From Mycolicibacterium vulneris (GTDB taxonomy: Bacteria; Actinomycetota; Actinomycetes; Mycobacteriales; Mycobacteriaceae), in contig NZ_NCXM01000042.1 in the NCBI RefSeq assembly GCF_002104765.1, positions 1-42,547 of the forward strand: a DNA stretch of 42,547 nucleotides. Direction: 5' to 3'. The notes beneath the pieces are model-generated. The model was not told where the DNA came from and did no database searches. It saw only the letters and a program-made list of their open reading frames with translations. The position numbers were made by a program, and so were the translations under genes. Below, in pieces: positions 41,631 through 42,547 of the stretch (position 1 is its first letter; each line of letters begins with the position of its first letter).

Positions 41631-41713
41631 AATCGCTGATCCCATCACACCCGCGGACACGGCGCAGCGCGCCGCAATCGCGGCTTCCCCCGCCGTAATC
41701 CTTGCGCGCAGCG

Positions 41714-42547
41714 CTAGGCCGGTGCGTGTCCCGGCGGCGGGCCGGCCTCGTACCCCGCCTGCCGCGGCGCGGCCACCTGGCCACCGGAAAACTTGCGGTA
41801 CGCGTAGATCCCGACCAAGGCGGCGACCGGGACCCCCACCAACACGCCGACGCCACACGCCAGGAAACCCACCACGACGGCGGCCACCTCGACCAGCCAC
41901 ACCAGCAGGGCGTTGCCGAAGTTCGACGCGACGGTGGAGAAGCTGGAGGTGAGCGCCTTGACGGGCTGCTCGGACCGATCGATCGCGTACGGGATGGTGA
42001 ACTGGGCAAAGATCCCCAGGATCAGGCCGGGCAGGAAGCACAGCACCGAGGCGATCGAGGTGAGAATCCCGACCAGCAGCGCCGCCAGAAACACCATGGC
42101 GAAGTTGCGCGGCTTGAAGAAGGACCCGATGGTCACCGGGCGACCGTCGGCCAGATCCAGGCAGCCGGACAGGAACGCGGACTGGGCGAACGCGCCCACG
42201 AGGTAGGCGGCGAGATAGCCGAGGATAAGCAGCGCCATCCCGCCGCCGTTGAGGTTCGCGGTAAAGGTGAAGTAGTCGTCGTCGGAGTTGCTCGTCGTGG
42301 TGCCCATGTTCTGGCTCAGGCCGATCAGGGTGGACGCGATGGCAAACAGCACCGCGTACACCAGGGTCGGAACGATAAGTGCCACAGCGTTTTTGGTGAA
42401 CGTGTTCCAGGCCCAGCCGAACGCGTCCCCGATGCTGAACGCGGGCGGGCCGCCGTAGCCGGGCGGTGGTCCGTAGCCGGGAGGGGGCGCGCCATATCCC
42501 GGGGGCGGTCCGTAACCCGGAGGAGGCGGCGGGGGTCCGCCGTAGCC
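41714..42547 (-). CDS. Pro/Gly-rich multi-pass membrane protein (5' end outside the window)
   Basis: 277 codons visible; the frame runs off the end. The N-terminal visible part has repeated GYGPPPGYG/APPPGYG units, then SIGDAFGWAWNTFTKNAVALIVPTL. About five hydrophobic helices follow (for example MALLILGYLAAYLVGAFAQS, LCFLPGLILGIFAQF, LVEVAAVVVGFLACGVGVLVG). It resembles Rv2560 of M. tuberculosis and DUF-type membrane proteins with cytosolic Pro-rich tails. Function unknown. The genes lying between Rv2566 and Rv2560 in M. tuberculosis are not present here. Confidence 0.8.
   Translation of the reverse strand, partial: GYGGPPPPPPGYGPPPGYGAPPPGYGPPPGYGGPPAFSIGDAFGWAWNTFTKNAVALIVPTLVYAVLFAIASTLIGLSQNMGTTTSNSDDDYFTFTANLNGGGMALLILGYLAAYLVGAFAQSAFLSGCLDLADGRPVTIGSFFKPRNFAMVFLAALLVGILTSIASVLCFLPGLILGIFAQFTIPYAIDRSEQPVKALTSSFSTVASNFGNALLVWLVEVAAVVVGFLACGVGVLVGVPVAALVGIYAYRKFSGGQVAAPRQAGYEAGPPPGHAPA

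Noticed and set aside
1..42547. tRNA or rRNA genes
   Set aside because: No cloverleaf with a TTCGA arm or rRNA-like sequence noticed; the integration site is a protein gene, not a tRNA. A tRNAscan run would be decisive.

Overview
The window is high-GC actinobacterial DNA and almost certainly comes from a slow-growing Mycobacterium, possibly near the M. avium complex (inference; species not determined). Gene order matches, in reverse orientation, the M. tuberculosis segment Rv2587c (secD) to about Rv2560: secD-secF-lipoprotein-apt-rel, ppiB, MBL hydrolase, hisS, then the homologues of Rv2578c, Rv2577, Rv2576c, Rv2575, Rv2574, Rv2573, aspS, Rv2571c, Rv2570, Rv2569c, Rv2568c, Rv2567, Rv2566 and an Rv2560-like membrane protein. 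M. tuberculosis locus numbers are from memory.

Layout. 1-6701: protein export (SecDF), a peptide-binding lipoprotein, adenine salvage (apt) and the bifunctional (p)ppGpp enzyme Rel. 6709-9435 (minus): secreted cyclophilin PpiB followed by a Ser/Thr kinase whose extracellular domain is a second cyclophilin copy with altered active-site positions. 9546-11486: MBL hydrolase and hisS. 11519-22556: a DUF222/HNH (REP13E12-type) gene with a perfect LexA box over its start codon, split in two by a 9.54-kb element related to the M. tuberculosis prophage-like element phiRv1. The junctions can be read to a shared CATCA; joining the flanks restores a 497-codon HNH gene, and joining the element ends gives a 50-bp attP with inverted AAACGTACTT arms.

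The element carries, on the minus strand, a serine integrase with its own terminator, an excisionase-like HTH protein, a coupled 38-aa protein, a replication-module-like protein, a run of overlapping small phage genes, and an HK97-type major capsid protein with two small downstream genes. I see no portal, terminase, protease or tail gene, so it looks like a satellite rather than a complete phage. At its attL end are three non-phage cargo genes (12721-15478): one with a HEPN-type RX4H motif and two unrecognised. All three have a TANNNT box exactly 7 nt before the start codon, suggesting independent leaderless transcription. This is the best candidate for an undescribed (perhaps anti-phage) system.

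22560-35387: core mycobacterial genes, including an SOS-box-controlled radical SAM gene, a Tat-exported phosphoesterase and aspS, interspersed with decay: an XRE/GGCT/dapA-like fragment cluster (26751-27151), a DUF6629 remnant next to a 58-bp tandem repeat (35394-35642), and a 5' frame break in the Rv2573 homologue. 33398-41630: two transglutaminase-like proteins, a zinc-ribbon metallopeptidase-like protein and a fused ATP-grasp/alpha-E protein, a conserved neighbourhood predicted to make or process peptide-linked products. The window ends inside a Pro/Gly-rich membrane protein.
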